A stretch of DNA of 14,957 nucleotides from the NCBI GenBank assembly GCA_964557565.1, contig CAZLAH010000013.1, forward strand, positions 1 to 14,957, given 5' to 3'. A model generated the notes under the pieces. That model was not told where the DNA came from and did no database searches. It saw only the letters and a program-made list of their open reading frames with translations. How positions within the stretch are numbered: the first letter of the stretch is position 1; every line of letters starts with the position of its first letter. This document shows positions 7,893 to 14,663 of the stretch, piece after piece. The position numbers and the translations under genes are program-made. The DNA comes from UBA5232 sp964557565. GTDB taxonomy: Bacteria > Patescibacteriota > Dojkabacteria > SC72.

Positions 7893-7921
7893 ATGATATG
7901 GAATAACTGAAATGACTACAA
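7893..7921 (-). promoter_or_regulatory. Possible promoter of the DUF4349 gene
   Basis: The minus strand shows TTGTAG (7921-7916), 17 bases, then TATCAT (7898-7893). The -10 matches consensus at 5 of 6 positions, the -35 at 3 of 6. Transcription from it would place the 22-bp palindrome in the 5' leader if translation starts at 7864. Confidence 0.3.
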
Positions 7922-7928
7922 GTGAGAA

Positions 7929-8192
7929 CTATCTCTTTGAGAACTGAGGTTTCTTTCTAGCTTTAAGATGATTGTATTTCTTTCTNNNNNNNNNNNNNNN
8001 NNNNNNNNNNNNNNNNNNNNNNNNNNNNNNNNNNNNNNNNNNNNNNNNNNNNNNNNNNNNNNNNNNNNNNNNNNNNNNNNNNNNNTTTATAGCTTTACCA
8101 TTAATAGTAGATGCCTTATCTCCTTCATAGATCCTTACTCTTGATGTAGATCTTTTTCTTCTTCCTATTCCTTCAAAATATTTCTTCTCCAC
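7929..8192 (-). CDS. rpsI: 30S ribosomal protein S9 (uS9), interrupted by an assembly gap
   Basis: S9 is a small-subunit head protein whose C-terminal tail reaches the P-site tRNA. The N-terminus reads YFEGIGRRKRSTSRVRIYEG and the C-terminus ends KKYNHLKARKKPQFSKR, the conserved basic tail. In between are 100 N. Only about 53 residues are known; since S9 is normally near 130 residues, some 75-80 residues are probably missing, so the placeholder is likely shorter than the real gap. The start is GTG at 8192 with no visible Shine-Dalgarno, 13 bases after the rplM stop; no better in-frame start is seen. It is the last gene of the ribosomal operon, and no clear terminator follows. Confidence 0.93.
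   Translation of the reverse strand: MEKKYFEGIGRRKRSTSRVRIYEGDKASTINGKAIXXXXXXXXXXXXXXXXXXXXXXXXXXXXXXXXXXRKKYNHLKARKKPQFSKR
7986..8085. other. Assembly gap (100 N) inside rpsI
   Basis: Exactly 100 N, the usual arbitrary placeholder for a scaffold join of unknown length. The flanks are both rpsI, which supports the join, but the true spacing is probably about 230 bases by comparison with normal S9 length. Confidence 0.97.
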
Positions 8193-8205
8193 TATTTATT
8201 TAAGA

Positions 8206-8640
8206 TTATAATTTAATAACAACTGGATTCTGTGCAGTATGCTTGTGATTAGAGTCCTTGTAAACAACTAATCTTGCTATCCTTTTGTCTGTAAGTTTGT
8301 TCTGAGGTAACATTTTTTTAACAGCATCTACTATTATCTTAGTAGAATCCTTCTCTAACTGCTCATCAAATCTTGTTTCTTTGAAACCTCCAGGATATCC
8401 TGAGTGTCTATAATACATTTTCTTCAATTCTTTACCTCTAGTAAGCTTTATATTGTCACTGTTTAAAACAACAACATAATCGCCACAATCAACATTAGGA
8501 ACTATATCTGTTTTCTCTTTTCCTATTAACAAAGATGCTATCTTTGTAGCAACTCTACCCAATATCTGATCCTTTACATCAATGATGTACCATTTTCTCT
8601 CAATATCTTCTTTTTTTGTCCAAGTAGTCTTGTATTTCAT
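8206..8640 (-). CDS. rplM: 50S ribosomal protein L13 (uL13)
   Basis: L13 is an early-assembling large-subunit protein. The 144-residue length is normal. Characteristic stretches are RKWYIIDVKDQILGRVAT near residues 15-32, GDYVVVLNSDNIKLTRGK near 53-70, YYRHSGYPGGFKE near 76-88, and KKMLPQNKL near 109-117. The start ATG at 8640 lies in an AT-only context without Shine-Dalgarno, 15 bases after rplQ. It pairs with rpsI in the usual rplM-rpsI order, here joined to the end of the alpha operon. Confidence 0.97.
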   Translation of the reverse strand: MKYKTTWTKKEDIERKWYIIDVKDQILGRVATKIASLLIGKEKTDIVPNVDCGDYVVVLNSDNIKLTRGKELKKMYYRHSGYPGGFKETRFDEQLEKDSTKIIVDAVKKMLPQNKLTDKRIARLVVYKDSNHKHTAQNPVVIKL

Positions 8641-8655
8641 ATTTAATATTCTTAA

Positions 8656-9159
8656 TTAAAGTCCAGATCTAGATTTAGCTCTCTCTGTTCTACGAATAAC
8701 GGCAGAGGTATCAACCTTTTTATTCATATCAACATTTACTTTCTTCTTCTCCTCTGTTGTTACTTTTTTGACTTCTTTTTCCTCTTCTTTCTTTACAATT
8801 TTCTTCTTTTTCTCAGTTCCAAGAAGATATACTCTAGATGTTTCAGCATTATCTCCAGCTCTAAATCCAATTTTTACAATCCCAACTCCTGTTTTCTCTT
8901 TAGAACTATATTCTACTAATTTCTTTATTAATTCATCTGTTCCTAAAATATCTTGTACACTTCTTCTAAAAGGAAGACTGTCTTTTTTAGATTTACTTTT
9001 CTCTATCAAAGAAGATGCTTTCTGTTTCAATGCTTTTGCTTTTGGAGTTGTAGTAACAACAGAATTGTTATCAAACAAAGATCTCAAAAGGTTATTTATC
9101 AAACTCTTTCTATGAGCTGTTTTTCTTCCAAGTTTTAGTTTTTTAACTCTCTTGTACAT
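8656..9159 (-). CDS. rplQ: 50S ribosomal protein L17 (bL17) with a lysine-rich C-terminal extension
   Basis: L17 binds 23S rRNA near the exit-tunnel side of the large subunit. The core, residues 1-115, shows KLGRKTAHRKSLINNLLRSL (9-28), TTTPKAKALK (36-45) and an RVYLLG end (109-114), as in the family. Residues 116-167 form a highly charged, Lys/Glu-rich tail beyond the core that many short L17 proteins lack. Translation has a good Shine-Dalgarno: AAAAGGAG at 9173-9166, six bases before the ATG and lying inside the end of rpoA. The stop of rpoA and the ATG are separated by one base, so the two genes are probably translationally coupled. Confidence 0.96.
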   Translation of the reverse strand: MYKRVKKLKLGRKTAHRKSLINNLLRSLFDNNSVVTTTPKAKALKQKASSLIEKSKSKKDSLPFRRSVQDILGTDELIKKLVEYSSKEKTGVGIVKIGFRAGDNAETSRVYLLGTEKKKKIVKKEEEKEVKKVTTEEKKKVNVDMNKKVDTSAVIRRTERAKSRSGL

Positions 9160-9160
9160 T

Positions 9161-10126
9161 CTATACTCCTTTTATATTAATATCGTATTGATTCAAAAGC
9201 TCTAATATTTCATTAAGAGACTTATTTCCAAAACCAGGTAAATTCAAAAGCTCTGTAGCTGTTGTATTTCTTAAATCAGCAACATTCTTAAAACCACCTG
9301 CTAACAATCCTGTTTTTGATCTCTTTGATATTGGTAAATCTTCAACTTTCCAACTACCTATCTCATCTGTCTCTTCAGAAACACCAACCTCTGAAACTTC
9401 TACTGTATTTATCTCTTCTGCAATAGCTTCTACTTCTTTTTCTGCCATTCCCATTGCAATCATAACTTTACCAGCAAACTCTTGTAATATCTTTGCAGAC
9501 TCAAGAAGAGCATCTTTAGGTGTAATACTACCATCTGTAGTAACTCCTATCAAAACAGCATCTAAGTCAGTCTCTTGACCTTTTCTTGCTTGATCTACGC
9601 TTAAGCTTACTCTTTCAATTGGAGTAAAATCACAATCCAAAGGAATTAATCCTACTTCTTTTCTCTCATTTGCATTTATTTTCTTGTATCCTACTCCTGA
9701 TTCTACAGTTAATGTCATATTTACTTCAGAAGAAGCATCTGTTAGATCCATGATATGAAGATCTTTGTTTACTACTTCTAAATCTCCACTTACTTCTATA
9801 TCTCCTGCAGTAACACTCTTCTTACCTTTTACATTTAATTTACATGTAAATACATCATCCATATTTGTCTTAAACTTAACCTGTTTAAGATTTAGAATTA
9901 TATCTACAACATTCTCTTTAACACCTTCAACTGCACTGTATTCATGATCAACACCTTTAATGCTAACTGCAGTAATACCAGAACCCTTTAGGCTAGAATA
10001 CAAAATTCTTCTTAATGCATTGCCCAAAGTATTACCATATCCTCTTGGTAATGGTGATATTTCAAACAAACCATAATTATCTTTCTCTTCTTTGATTGTA
10101 ACCTTAATATCTTTAAAAGCTTCCAT
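9161..10126 (-). CDS. rpoA: DNA-directed RNA polymerase alpha subunit
   Basis: The alpha subunit dimerises to start RNA polymerase assembly, and its C-terminal domain contacts UP elements and activators. The 321-residue protein has the N-terminal assembly domain (about 1-225) with PLPRGYGNTLGNALRRIL at 26-42 and VGVTTDGSITPKDAL-like sequence near 193-207. A flexible acidic linker (about 226-258) follows, then the C-terminal helix-hairpin-helix domain (259-321) with ISKRSKTGLLAGGFKNVADL and LLNLPGFGNKSLNEI. Arg269 aligns by eye with the UP-element arginine of E. coli. The ATG at 10126 has an AT-rich upstream with no Shine-Dalgarno. It lies in the standard rpsD-rpoA-rplQ order with 17 bases to rpsD. 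Confidence 0.98.
   Translation of the reverse strand: MEAFKDIKVTIKEEKDNYGLFEISPLPRGYGNTLGNALRRILYSSLKGSGITAVSIKGVDHEYSAVEGVKENVVDIILNLKQVKFKTNMDDVFTCKLNVKGKKSVTAGDIEVSGDLEVVNKDLHIMDLTDASSEVNMTLTVESGVGYKKINANERKEVGLIPLDCDFTPIERVSLSVDQARKGQETDLDAVLIGVTTDGSITPKDALLESAKILQEFAGKVMIAMGMAEKEVEAIAEEINTVEVSEVGVSEETDEIGSWKVEDLPISKRSKTGLLAGGFKNVADLRNTTATELLNLPGFGNKSLNEILELLNQYDINIKGV
9166..9173 (-). promoter_or_regulatory. Strong Shine-Dalgarno of rplQ inside rpoA
   Basis: AAAAGGAG with 6-base spacing to the rplQ ATG. It is one of only three clear Shine-Dalgarno sites in this window. Confidence 0.6.
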
Positions 10127-10143
10127 TTATATGTAAAATAAAA

Positions 10144-10755
10144 TTATCTAGAGTAGAACTCTATTATTAGATTCTCCTTAATTCCTTCATCAATATCATC
10201 TCTTACTGGCATTCTAGCAACCTTTGCCTTCAGATCTTTACTTTCGATCCAGTCAGGTGTTGCAAAAAGTTTCTCGGAAGGAACTAACTTCGCCTTCTTT
10301 ATCTCTACAGAGTCACCCTCTTTCAATTCTAAAGATGGAATAGTTAATTTCTTACCATTCAACATAACATGACCATGAGTTACATACTGTCTTGCTGCAG
10401 ATCTAGAAGGTGCTAATCCAGCTAAATACACAACATTGTCTAATCTCAATTCCAAAAGTCTCAAAAATTCCAATCCTTTATCTGTCTTGTAAAGCTTAGA
10501 TCTCCTATTTGATTCATCATATACAGATCTCATCTTAGCTTCTCTCAAACCATATATCCTTTTAACTTTCTGCTTCTCTCTCAATTGAATACCGTAGTTA
10601 GACAATCTTGCTCTTCTTTTATTACCATGTTGTCCAGGAGCAAAAGGTCTTCTCTCCATACCATTCTTATCTGAAAAAGATCTTGCACCTTTCAAATGAA
10701 GGTTTACTCCCTCTCTTCTACTTAGCTTTTCTTTTGGTCCTGTATATCTACCCAT
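10144..10755 (-). CDS. rpsD: 30S ribosomal protein S4 (uS4)
   Basis: S4 is a primary 16S rRNA-binding protein that starts small-subunit body assembly. At 203 residues it has normal length. Visible: PFAPGQHG near 37-44, LREKQKVKRIYGL near 58-70, and the S4 RNA-binding domain with RLDNVVYLAGLAPSRSAARQ near 104-123 and VTHGHVMLNGK near 124-134. The end IEFYSR is typical of the family. It lacks the N-terminal zinc cysteines found in some S4 proteins. The start ATG at 10755 has no Shine-Dalgarno; the leader is almost purely A/T. In some bacteria S4 represses the alpha operon, but no such site was recognised here. Confidence 0.97.
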   Translation of the reverse strand: MGRYTGPKEKLSRREGVNLHLKGARSFSDKNGMERRPFAPGQHGNKRRARLSNYGIQLREKQKVKRIYGLREAKMRSVYDESNRRSKLYKTDKGLEFLRLLELRLDNVVYLAGLAPSRSAARQYVTHGHVMLNGKKLTIPSLELKEGDSVEIKKAKLVPSEKLFATPDWIESKDLKAKVARMPVRDDIDEGIKENLIIEFYSR

Positions 10756-10782
10756 TTATATTAATATTAATTTTTATATTAT

Positions 10783-11172
10783 CTATTTTCTAGGAGCTTT
10801 TCTTGGCCTACAACCATTGTGTGGAATAGGGGTCCTATCTGTTAACATTGTAATCTTCAAACCACATGCATCCAAACCCTTAACAGCTGCGTTTCTACCA
10901 GCTCCAGGTCCCTTTATGAATACCTTAACTTCTTTCAATCCATATTTCTTGATAACTCTCTCAGCAACCTCTGTAGCTGCCTTAGTAGCTGCGTATGCAG
11001 TACTTCTCTTAGCACCTTTGTATCCAACTCTCGCAGGACTACCTTGCCCTAAAACTTCACCCTGCTCATCAGTTAAACTAATAATGGTGTTATTAAATGT
11101 AGATTGAATTGTAGCAATCCCACTCTGTACACTCTTCTTAGTTTTTGTTTTTGTTGTTTTATTCTCTGCCAT
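10783..11172 (-). CDS. rpsK: 30S ribosomal protein S11 (uS11)
   Basis: S11 lies on the small-subunit platform near the E site. The 129-residue protein has STFNNTIISLTD (about 24-35), GYKGAKRSTAYAATKAA, KVFIKGPGAGRNAAVKGL, and the conserved end DRTPIPHNGCRPRKAPRK. The first 15 residues are Lys/Thr-rich and variable, as usual. No Shine-Dalgarno precedes the ATG at 11172. It follows rpsM after seven bases. Confidence 0.97.
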   Translation of the reverse strand: MAENKTTKTKTKKSVQSGIATIQSTFNNTIISLTDEQGEVLGQGSPARVGYKGAKRSTAYAATKAATEVAERVIKKYGLKEVKVFIKGPGAGRNAAVKGLDACGLKITMLTDRTPIPHNGCRPRKAPRK

Positions 11173-11179
11173 GTTATTT

Positions 11180-11563
11180 TTAAGTCTTGTCTAAAGTACG
11201 TTTTAAACCTCCAACTGGTCGACTCTTTCCTTTTCTAGTTCTAGCATTATGCCTAGTCCTTTGGCCTCTAACAGGAAGACCAAGTTTATGTCTAATTCCT
11301 CTATAGCATCTAATATCTTTCAATCTCTTTATCTCTCTGAAAATACTCTGTCTCAATTCACCCTCTACTTTAACATGCTCTTCAACATATTTTCTTATCA
11401 AATCTAAATCATTCTCTGTTAAATTTTTAACCAATATATTAGGATCCAAATTAGTTTTCTCACAAATCTCCTTTGCAGTAACTTCACCTACACCATAAAC
11501 ACCCAAAAGAGAGACCCAAAGTCTCTTTTCATTTGATATTTCTATTCCTGCTACTCTTGCCAT
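11180..11563 (-). CDS. rpsM: 30S ribosomal protein S13 (uS13)
   Basis: S13 forms the subunit bridge to L5 and its tail contacts the P-site tRNA. The 127-residue length is normal. Visible: MARVAGIEISNEKRLWVSL, then YGVGEVTAKEICEKTNLDPN near 23-42 (helix-two-turn-helix), REIKRLKDIRCYRGIRHKLG near 77-96, and LPVRGQRTRHNARTRKGK in the basic tail. The ATG at 11563 lies in an A/T-rich leader without Shine-Dalgarno, 25 bases after rpmJ. Confidence 0.98.
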   Translation of the reverse strand: MARVAGIEISNEKRLWVSLLGVYGVGEVTAKEICEKTNLDPNILVKNLTENDLDLIRKYVEEHVKVEGELRQSIFREIKRLKDIRCYRGIRHKLGLPVRGQRTRHNARTRKGKSRPVGGLKRTLDKT

Positions 11564-11588
11564 TTAAATTACAATATATTAATTAAAA

Positions 11589-11705
11589 TTAACCCTGCCT
11601 CTGCTTATGCTTAGGGTTCTTCTTACAATACACATACACACGTCCCCCTCTCTTAACTACATAACAATCAGGACACCTTTTTTTTACTGAAGCTCTTACT
11701 TTCAT
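11589..11705 (-). CDS. rpmJ: 50S ribosomal protein L36 (bL36)
   Basis: A 38-residue zinc-ribbon protein that caps a cleft of 23S rRNA late in large-subunit assembly. It was read directly from the DNA between infA and rpsM. It starts MKVRASVKKRCPDC and ends NPKHKQRQG, the family signature. The zinc ligands are Cys11, Cys14, Cys27 and His33 (Cys-x2-Cys-x12-Cys-x5-His), so this is the zinc-binding form. The ATG follows the infA stop by two bases, so coupling is likely. Confidence 0.97.
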   Translation of the reverse strand: MKVRASVKKRCPDCYVVKRGGRVYVYCKKNPKHKQRQG

Positions 11706-11707
11706 AA

Positions 11708-11941
11708 TTAATTCATAAATCTATATGTTATGCGACCCTTCTCTTTATCATACGGAGTCATTTCTATTCTCACCTTATCTCCTTCAAGTATTCTAATATA
11801 GTGCATCCTCATCTTTCCAGATAGATACCCTACTACCTGATGCTTCTCTCCTTCAACATCTATTTCAACAACGAATTGAGTATTAGGTAAACATTCTTTT
11901 ACCACACCCTCAAATTCAAATACTTTTTTACTGTCGTTCAT
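11708..11941 (-). CDS. infA: Translation initiation factor IF-1
   Basis: IF-1 occupies the A site of the 30S subunit during initiation and helps IF-2 and IF-3. The 77-residue OB-fold protein has FEGVVKECLPNTQFVVEID (10-28), GYLSGKMRMHYIRILEGDKV (38-57) and MTPYDKEKGRITYRF (61-75), all typical. The ATG at 11941 has a Shine-Dalgarno, AAGGA at 11953-11949, seven bases upstream, and a strong promoter further upstream. It therefore leads a transcription unit running to rpsI. In many bacteria map lies between adk and infA; it is absent here. Confidence 0.97.
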   Translation of the reverse strand: MNDSKKVFEFEGVVKECLPNTQFVVEIDVEGEKHQVVGYLSGKMRMHYIRILEGDKVRIEMTPYDKEKGRITYRFMN

Positions 11942-11982
11942 AGCTTATTCCTTTACGGATCACAATAAATGGAATCCTCAGA

Positions 11983-12011
11983 ATTATATCAAAGGAAGAC
12001 CCTTAATTCAA
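11983..12011 (-). promoter_or_regulatory. Strong sigma70-type promoter of the infA-rpmJ-rpsM-rpsK-rpsD-rpoA-rplQ-rplM-rpsI operon
   Basis: The minus strand shows TTGAAT (12011-12006), a 17-base spacer, then TATAAT (11988-11983). TGA immediately before it makes it an extended -10 as well. Start near 11976, leader about 35 bases. It is the best promoter in the window and lies in the 145-bp gap between adk and infA. Confidence 0.75.
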
Positions 12012-12039
12012 CAAAAAGTATAAAAACTCTTGGTTATAC
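12012..12039 (-). terminator. Weak possible terminator after adk
   Basis: On the minus strand GTATAA and TTATAC form a six-base stem with a ten-base loop, followed by TTTTTG. The stem is AT-rich and weak, so this is only a candidate. Confidence 0.22.
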
Positions 12040-12086
12040 ACTCCATTAGAAAGGGACAGAGTAAGAATAACAAAAAAACGCGACAT

Positions 12087-12731
12087 TTACAAGCTTAACG
12101 CAGTAATTAAATTCTTATGAATCTCCTCTATACCAGGATTTGCATCAATCTCTAACAAAATTCCTCGCCTTTTATATTCATCCAATATTGGAGCTATTGT
12201 TCTGTTATACTCCTCCAATCGTTTCTTTATTTTTTCCGGCTTATCATCCTCTCTTTGAAAAAGTATAGTACCACACTTATCACAAAAACCTTTTACCTTT
12301 TCTGGTTTATATTTCTGATGATAAGTATTACTACAATTTGTACAGACCCACCTCAAAGACATCCTTTCAATTGCAGCTTCTTCAGAAAGAGTAAAATGAA
12401 CAAATTTATCAAGAGAACGGCTTTCATTAGTTAACAAATTGTCGAACAATGGTATTTGGCCAACATCTCTTACTACAGAAACAAACGCCCAATTCTTGCT
12501 TTTATCAAAATTCTTCATCCATCTCGCCAACATTTCGTATGTAATTTCATTTGGGACAAAAGCTCCCTTAGACCAGTACTGATATGCCTTAATTGCCTCC
12601 GTATCACCATCCGCATACATTTTTCGAAACATTTCACCTGTACCTATGTTCTCAAAACCGTACTTCTCTACAAGAAGTTCAACTTGGGTATCTTTCCCAC
12701 ATCCCGAAGGTCCATGAAAAAGGATAGTCAT
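12087..12731 (-). CDS. adk: Adenylate kinase (zinc-type LID, divergent core)
   Basis: Adenylate kinase interconverts ATP plus AMP with two ADP. The 214-residue protein has the P-loop GPSGCGKDTQ (7-16) and the AMP-site TGEMFR with Arg36. The long-type LID shows Cys130, Cys133, Cys150 and Cys153 arranged as a zinc site. REDDKPEKIKKRLEEY (160-175) and YKRRGILLEID (186-196) follow. Arg127, Arg160 and Arg171 fit the phosphate-binding arginines. The usual GFPR-T motif before the CORE helix is replaced by SVVRDVGQ (85-92); only the arginine is kept. That divergence makes a related nucleoside monophosphate kinase possible, but position in the secY-adk-infA cluster favours adenylate kinase. The ATG at 12731 has no clear Shine-Dalgarno. 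A possible own promoter lies upstream, between it and the transposase. Confidence 0.85.
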   Translation of the reverse strand: MTILFHGPSGCGKDTQVELLVEKYGFENIGTGEMFRKMYADGDTEAIKAYQYWSKGAFVPNEITYEMLARWMKNFDKSKNWAFVSVVRDVGQIPLFDNLLTNESRSLDKFVHFTLSEEAAIERMSLRWVCTNCSNTYHQKYKPEKVKGFCDKCGTILFQREDDKPEKIKKRLEEYNRTIAPILDEYKRRGILLEIDANPGIEEIHKNLITALSL

Positions 12732-12761
12732 ACAACTCTATGGTTAAGGTTAATCAGTTTT

Positions 12762-12770
12762 ATTGTATCA
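12762..12770 (-). promoter_or_regulatory. Possible extended -10 promoter of adk
   Basis: The minus strand reads TGATACAAT, an extended -10 with one mismatch to TATAAT. No good -35 at 17 bp. The leader would be about 24 bases. It would let adk be expressed despite the transposase inserted between it and secY. Confidence 0.4.
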
Positions 12771-12861
12771 CAAATGACTATTGCGATAAATCGCTAGATT
12801 TCTTCTTACTATAAGATTCGTGCTTAATCCATTTTTAATGTCTTTTCTCTATATTGTAGAG

Positions 12862-13326
12862 ATGAGGATTAAACAGGAGAGATTCACTCTTTACCATCTA
12901 TATAATAGAGGCAATCGGAAATGCCCTATTTGTTTTGACAAAGAAGATTTTGATTATCTGCTAAAACTTATTAGAGTGAATATAACCAACAGACATTATG
13001 ATCTTTTGAGTATGTGTATAATGCCAAATCATTACCATATTTTGCTAGCACAAACCGGGGAAAAGAGTATTGGCTCTGCGATGCAGGTTATTGCTTGCAA
13101 ATACACGCGTTATTTTAACAAGCGGTATTGTTATGTTGGACATCTTTTCCAAGGATCTTACAAATACAAACCTGTAAAAGGTCTTTTATATTTTAACTGG
13201 CTTGCAAGATATATACGAAGCAATCCATTGGAGATAAGTCCCCAATGCAGAAGTCTTTGCACAAGATATTTCGAGAATAAGAGGTTAATAAGGATTTACA
13301 GATTTTTCTTTAGATCAGACCTATAG
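12862..13326 (+). CDS. REP-associated tyrosine transposase (Y1/IS200-like HUH transposase)
   Basis: A 154-residue HUH-type transposase of the Y1 family (RAYT-like), which cuts and joins single-stranded DNA through a catalytic tyrosine. Seen: LYHLYNRGNRK near the N-terminus, where relatives have H-x3-RGNR, then MPNHYHILL with the paired His of the HUH motif. Next come GHLFQGSYK, and finally WLARYIRSNPLEIS with a candidate catalytic Tyr in ARYIRSNP. The ATG at 12862 is preferred because it directly precedes the conserved start MRIKQERFTLYH; in-frame ATGs at 12820 and 12838 would add unrelated residues. It is the only gene on the + strand within the ribosomal operon, between secY and adk. No inverted repeats, REP hairpins or target duplications were recognised at its edges, so the element's ends are unknown. 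Confidence 0.85.
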   Translation: MRIKQERFTLYHLYNRGNRKCPICFDKEDFDYLLKLIRVNITNRHYDLLSMCIMPNHYHILLAQTGEKSIGSAMQVIACKYTRYFNKRYCYVGHLFQGSYKYKPVKGLLYFNWLARYIRSNPLEISPQCRSLCTRYFENKRLIRIYRFFFRSDL

Positions 13327-13386
13327 AAACATTAAATAATGGTAAAAAACAATATAGTCCCCTTGCTTATAAGGTTTCTAATCAAC

Positions 13387-14652
13387 CTAAAGATATCGAT
13401 CGTAGCTTCTTACGGTCATCATTGATTCTACTTGTCTTTTTATCTCCAATACTACGCCTATCATAATCAACAAACCTGTACCAGAGAAAACTACTGCTGT
13501 AATTATTCCTGTGTTAACAAAAATATCAGGAAGTATAGATAATAACCCTAAAAATATAGCCCCAACAGCTGTTAATCTGAAACTTACTGCCCTTAAATAA
13601 TCGGAGGTGTGATCTCCAGGTCTTATTCCTTGTATGAATGCTCCTTGCTTTTGAAGGTTTTCTGCTAGTTCGTCTGTCTTGAATACCACAGTTAGGTATA
13701 CAAAGGAGAAAAGAACAACTAAAACAAATGTTATTGTGTTATATACATATGGATTGGAGAGAGCATCTATTACCTTTTGAGAGATTTCGGTGACTGTAGG
13801 GTCGAAGTTTCTACTAACAAGAAATTTTCCTATTAGTTGGGGGAAGGAGAGGAATGCCATTGCAAAGATTACAGGCATAACTCCTGATTGTGTCAGTTTT
13901 ATTGGTATATAGCTTTCCATTGCACCTCCAGTTCGAACTCTTCGAGAGTATTGTATTTTAACTCTTCTTTCTGCCTGGGTTATTATGACAACTGATATTA
14001 TTAATACAAGGGAGAATAGTATAAATACTAATTTCTGAAGTTCATCCATAGTTACAAAATTTGATGTTAGAGTACCTGGTATTCCAGATAGTATTCCTAA
14101 CATAATCAGGTAAGAGGTTCCTCCACCTAGTCCATCTTCAGAGATTAGTTCACCAAACCACATCATTATTATAGAGCCACCTGTAAGGGTTGCTGACATG
14201 GCAGCTAGTTCTAGAGGTCCTAGTTGTGTTATCAATCCGAATCCAAGTAGTGTTGAGTATATTACAAAGGATTGTAGTATTGCTAATGGTACTGTTGCGA
14301 ATCTTGTGTACATGGATATTTTCCTTCTCCCTTCAGGTCCTTCTTTTCTTAATTCTTCAAGCTTTGGTATAACTGTTCCTAAGAGCTGGAAAATTATAGA
14401 GGCATTGATGTATGGTGTTAGTCCTATTGCAACAATAGATGCGGTTTCTAGAACTCCTCCTGATACTGTTGATAGTATTTCTCCAAATCCAGTACCTTCA
14501 AAGAGTTTTACTATTGCTTCAGCTGGTATTCCAGATACTGGCACAGCCGCAAGTAGTCTGTATATTAAGAGAATAAGCAGAGAGAAGAGTATTTTCTTTC
14601 TAATCTCTTTTGTTTTGAATGTGGATTTGATTTTCTCGACTATTTTTGTCAT
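13387..14652 (-). CDS. secY: Protein translocase subunit SecY
   Basis: SecY forms the membrane channel of the Sec translocon. The 421-residue protein has about ten transmembrane segments. Landmarks: IVAIGLTPYINASIIFQLL near 73-91 (plug and TM2 region), LRKEGPEGRRKISMYTR near 101-117 (first cytosolic loop), QAERRVKIQYSRRVRTGG (second large cytosolic loop), PIKLTQSGVMPVIFAMAFLSFP, and GIRPGDHTSDYL with the C-terminal cytosolic loop. Length and loops are normal. Start ATG at 14652 has no Shine-Dalgarno and lies 11 bases after the rplO stop, so it is in the spc-type operon. No terminator was recognised after the stop; a short AGGTT/AACCT hairpin just beyond it lacks a T-run. Confidence 0.97.
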   Translation of the reverse strand: MTKIVEKIKSTFKTKEIRKKILFSLLILLIYRLLAAVPVSGIPAEAIVKLFEGTGFGEILSTVSGGVLETASIVAIGLTPYINASIIFQLLGTVIPKLEELRKEGPEGRRKISMYTRFATVPLAILQSFVIYSTLLGFGLITQLGPLELAAMSATLTGGSIIMMWFGELISEDGLGGGTSYLIMLGILSGIPGTLTSNFVTMDELQKLVFILFSLVLIISVVIITQAERRVKIQYSRRVRTGGAMESYIPIKLTQSGVMPVIFAMAFLSFPQLIGKFLVSRNFDPTVTEISQKVIDALSNPYVYNTITFVLVVLFSFVYLTVVFKTDELAENLQKQGAFIQGIRPGDHTSDYLRAVSFRLTAVGAIFLGLLSILPDIFVNTGIITAVVFSGTGLLIMIGVVLEIKRQVESMMTVRSYDRYL

Positions 14653-14663
14653 TGGTTAAGAGA

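Noticed and set aside
10756..10782. ATTAATATTAAT palindrome before rpsD as an S4 autoregulation site
   Set aside because: Short and purely A/T in an A/T-rich leader; no pseudoknot-like structure could be supported by eye.
12779..12793. GCGAT/ATCGC inverted repeat near the transposase as a REP hairpin or element end
   Set aside because: Arms of five bases with a two-base loop, and no matching copy on the other side of the transposase.
13360..13395. Hairpin AGGTT/AACCT near the secY stop as a terminator
   Set aside because: Only five paired bases and no T-run follows on the minus strand.
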